From Bacillus_BA songklensis (lineage in GTDB: Bacteria; Bacillota; Bacilli; Bacillales; Bacillaceae_H): a stretch of DNA of 64,000 nucleotides. Below are positions 61,384 through 64,000 of the stretch, one piece after another. Both the position numbers and the translations under genes were made by a program. The stretch covers positions 62,001 to 126,000 of the forward strand of contig NZ_JBHRZT010000020.1 in NCBI RefSeq assembly GCF_042649685.1. Direction: 5' to 3'. Each line of letters starts with the position of its first letter. The first letter of the stretch is position 1. Below the pieces are notes generated by a model. That model saw nothing but the letters and a program-made list of their open reading frames with translations, did no database searches and was not told the DNA's origin.

Positions 61384-64000
61384 TTAAGACGATTTTCTTG
61401 TTAAAAGTGAACCTGCCAGTAAAAAAGTTGGTACACTTGCTAATCCCAGAATAACGAGCCACTCCCGCGGAGCAATTGCCATCGTATGGAAAATCGGCTG
61501 CAGCGGCGGATAGTAAATGACGATCAATATCAATAAAATGGAAGATAAAACAGCCCCGACTAAATAAATGTTTTCAAACGGATTGCGGTCAAAGATCGAT
61601 TTGTCGCTGCGGCAATCAAACACGTGAATAAGCTGTGCCATTACAAGAGTGGCAAATGCGATTGTTTGGGCATATGCCAGTTTTTCAGGTGTATTATCAT
61701 ACACGATCATAAACGCGGCCAGCGTAACGGCTCCTATCAAGAAGCCGCGGCTAATGACTTTCCAGCCCAATCCGCGTGCAAATACGCCTTCTTTTGGATG
61801 ACGCGGTTTGCGTTTCATCACATTTTCTTCCGGTTGATCGAGCCCTAACGCCATTGCCGGCAATCCGTCTGTCACGAGGTTGACCCACAAGATTTGAATC
61901 GGTACCAGCGGCAGCGGCAAGGCTAAAATCATCGCGAACAGCATCACTAAAATCTCCCCTACATTGGAAGCCAGTAAATAACGGATAAATTTGCGAATAT
62001 TTTCGTAAATGTTTCGTCCTTCTTTGATGGCGGATTTAATGGTCGCGAAGTTATCATCAAGCAGCACAAGGGCCGATGCTTCCTTCGCTACATCCGTACC
62101 CGTAATCCCCATGGAGATTCCGATATCGGCTGCTTTGATGGCTGGCGCATCGTTGACGCCGTCTCCCGTCATGGCGACTATGTGGCCTTTTGCCTGAAGG
62201 GCTTTTACAATCTTCAATTTATGTTCGGGAGATACACGAGCATATACATATACATCGTCCACCATTTCCTCGAGCTCTTCGACACTCATTTTGGATAACG
62301 TATAACCGTCTAACACCTTTCCTCCCGGCTTCAAAATGCCTAGCTGTGAAGCAATCGCTTTCGCTGTAATAACATGGTCTCCTGTAATCATGACCGTTTT
62401 GATCCCCGCTTCACGACACTCCTTTACCGCTTCTTTTACTTCCGGTCTCGGCGGATCGATCATCCCTTGCAATCCGATAAAGACAAGTTCTTTCTCCGCT
62501 TCCCGTTCATGCCCGAACGTCTCGTCCATAAGAGGGCGGTAAGCGATGGCAATCGTCCGAAGTGCTTGGCTTGCAAGCTGATCAATGGCTGTTTTTACTT
62601 CGTTGCTCATTACAAGAGATAGTGATTGCAGCTTATTGTCCCATAATATTTTGGTGCTGTTTGTCAATAATACATCGGGTGCTCCTTTTGTTACGACATA
62701 TCGTTTACCATCTTTTTTGTCTTTTACAACGACACTCATCATTTTCCTTGTCGAATCAAACGGAAACTCCTGCATAATTTCAAACTGCTGTACAAGGGAT
62801 TCCCTCTTAAATCCGGCTTTCATTGCCGCTACAAGTAAAGCCGCCTCTGTCGGGTCACCGTCAACGGCATAATCCTTTTCTTGCCTGATCAAATCCGTTT
62901 GGTTACAAAGCATTCCAAACATTAATAACTGTTGCAACGGCTTTGCCTGATTAGGATTGACTTCTCTCTGACCTAAGTAAAATCGGCCTTCCGGATGATA
63001 TCCTGTTCCGCTTACATTCCATGTGGTGCCACCTGACCAAATGTGGGTAACCGTCATTTTGTTTTGGGTCATCGTTCCGGTTTTATCGGAACAAATAACC
63101 GACGCACATCCAAGAGTCTCTACAGCCGGAAGCTTGCGCACAATGGCATTTTTCTTAATCATGCGCTGTACGCCAAGAGACAGTGCAACCGTCACAATAG
63201 CCGGCAGGCCTTCCGGAATGGCAGCCACAGCCAGCGACACACCGGCCAAAAACATTTCATATAACGCATGTCCTTGAATCACACCGATTGCCACTACCAA
63301 CACGGTCAGCAATAATGCAACGCCAATCAGGATTTTCCCCAATTGTTCGAGCTTTCGCTGTAACGGCGTCATCATCGTTTCTGCATTTTGCAAAAGGTTC
63401 GCGATTTGCCCCATCGCTGTATTCATACCTGTTCCCACGACAATACCGATACCGTTGCCTCTTGTCACCAACGTTCCCATAAACGCCATATTGTCCTGAT
63501 CGCCAAGAGGTATATCTTCACCCTTCAAAGGAGCGGTTTGTTTTTGAACCGGCAGGGATTCCCCCGTTAACGCCGATTCTTCGATTTCAAGACTCTTTGC
63601 TTCCAGTACACGAATGTCGGCTCCTATGCGGTCCCCGCTCGTGAATTTTAATACGTCCCCTATCACTAATTCCTTTGACGGAATTCGCTTCCACTCCCCA
63701 TCCCTTAATACCATTACGTGAGGAGCCGACAGCTCTTTTAAGGCGTCCAGTGATTTTTCGGCCCGCCTTTCTTGAAAAAAACCTAAGAAACCGTTTATAA
63801 TGACAATTGCAATAATCGCAATGGCGTCTATGTACTCTCCAAGCAGCCCGGAAATAAGCGTTGCTGCAAGCAGCACAAGCACCATAAAGTCTTTAAATTG
63901 CTCCAAAAACAAAAGCAAAGCCGATTGTTTTTCAGCTTCTTGGAGCTCATTCAGCCCATATTGCTTTTGCCTCGCCTTTGCCTCCTTACTTGCTAGACCT
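61384..64000 (-). CDS. yloB: Calcium-transporting P-type ATPase YloB, N-terminus cut by window edge
   Basis: 872 complete codons of a P2A ATPase; roughly the first 20-25 residues lie outside the window, and the frame is open to base 64000. Phosphorylation site CSDKTGTMT, TGES, KGAPD, MTGDGVNDAPA and about ten membrane segments are visible; PEGLPAIV and the NLVTDGLPA helices hold calcium ligands. In B. subtilis YloB is a spore-associated calcium pump. It carries the cation-ATPase C-terminal domain with FDCRSDKS. Confidence 0.97.
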   Translation of the reverse strand, partial: GLASKEAKARQKQYGLNELQEAEKQSALLLFLEQFKDFMVLVLLAATLISGLLGEYIDAIAIIAIVIINGFLGFFQERRAEKSLDALKELSAPHVMVLRDGEWKRIPSKELVIGDVLKFTSGDRIGADIRVLEAKSLEIEESALTGESLPVQKQTAPLKGEDIPLGDQDNMAFMGTLVTRGNGIGIVVGTGMNTAMGQIANLLQNAETMMTPLQRKLEQLGKILIGVALLLTVLVVAIGVIQGHALYEMFLAGVSLAVAAIPEGLPAIVTVALSLGVQRMIKKNAIVRKLPAVETLGCASVICSDKTGTMTQNKMTVTHIWSGGTTWNVSGTGYHPEGRFYLGQREVNPNQAKPLQQLLMFGMLCNQTDLIRQEKDYAVDGDPTEAALLVAAMKAGFKRESLVQQFEIMQEFPFDSTRKMMSVVVKDKKDGKRYVVTKGAPDVLLTNSTKILWDNKLQSLSLVMSNEVKTAIDQLASQALRTIAIAYRPLMDETFGHEREAEKELVFIGLQGMIDPPRPEVKEAVKECREAGIKTVMITGDHVITAKAIASQLGILKPGGKVLDGYTLSKMSVEELEEMVDDVYVYARVSPEHKLKIVKALQAKGHIVAMTGDGVNDAPAIKAADIGISMGITGTDVAKEASALVLLDDNFATIKSAIKEGRNIYENIRKFIRYLLASNVGEILVMLFAMILALPLPLVPIQILWVNLVTDGLPAMALGLDQPEENVMKRKPRHPKEGVFARGLGWKVISRGFLIGAVTLAAFMIVYDNTPEKLAYAQTIAFATLVMAQLIHVFDCRSDKSIFDRNPFENIYLVGAVLSSILLILIVIYYPPLQPIFHTMAIAPREWLVILGLASVPTFLLAGSLLTRKSS

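Noticed and set aside
1..64000. Prophage, transposase, defence or toxin-antitoxin system
   Set aside because: Every sizeable minus-strand frame was assigned to a conserved core gene and no island-like block or attachment site was seen.

Overview
This window is a stretch of core chromosome from a spore-forming, flagellated, low-GC Firmicute, almost certainly a Bacillaceae member (Bacillus sensu lato). The evidence is the gene order, which runs gene for gene with the Bacillus subtilis segment from fliK back to yloB, printed here in reverse; the Bacillus-type proteins CodY, FapR, RemA, YlxM, PrpC/PrkC and SpoVM; and AGGAGG ribosome sites with frequent GTG/TTG starts. Species cannot be named from the sequence. 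All genes but one (rpmB) lie on the minus strand, so transcription runs from high to low coordinates. No prophage, IS element, tRNA, rRNA, CRISPR or defence system was seen.

Layout from high to low coordinates (the direction of transcription). 64000-57.9 kb: the calcium P-type ATPase gene yloB (5' end cut by the window), yloC, remA, gmk, rpoZ, coaBC. 57.9-46.1 kb: priA, def, fmt, rsmB, rlmN, prpC, prkC, rsgA, rpe, thiN and the 26-residue sporulation gene spoVM (DNA restart, translation start and maturation, Ser/Thr signalling, ribosome assembly). 46-42.2 kb: divergent rpmB, then asp23-fakA and the serine dehydratase pair sdaAB-sdaAA. 41.3-35.5 kb: recG, then the phospholipid/fatty-acid cluster fapR-plsX-fabD-fabG-acpP with a FapR operator. 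34.8-27 kb: rnc, smc, ftsY, ylxM, ffh, rpsP. 27-19 kb: khpA, ylqD, rimM, trmD, rplS, lepB, rbgA, rnhB, ylqG, ylqH and a DUF554 membrane protein. 18.8-13 kb: sucC-sucD, dprA, topA, trmFO. 11.7-7.7 kb: xerC-hslV-hslU-codY. 7.4-0 kb: start of the large flagellar (fla/che) operon, flgB-flgC-fliE-fliF-fliG-fliH-fliI-fliJ-ylxF-fliK, the last cut by the window edge.

Protein-coding content is conventional. Novelty lies between genes: (1) a dispersed repeat (four copies) that has entered the xerC-hslVU-codY operon, the smc/rnc gap and the fabD/plsX junction; (2) an exact 101-bp repeat at 125-bp spacing between rnc and acpP, with a diverged third copy upstream of asp23 that has itself received two copies of another palindromic module; (3) four roughly 60-nt hairpin elements, each starting 12-64 nt after a stop codon; and (4) long perfect inverted repeats lacking a normal U-tract. 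Regulatory sites include a catabolite-repression (cre) box inside the sdaAB promoter spacer, a FapR operator at fapR, a probable L19 leader, and sigma-A type promoters. The ylqG-ylqH pair (FliK-like plus FlhB-C-like) outside the flagellar operon is the best protein-level lead to an undescribed function.
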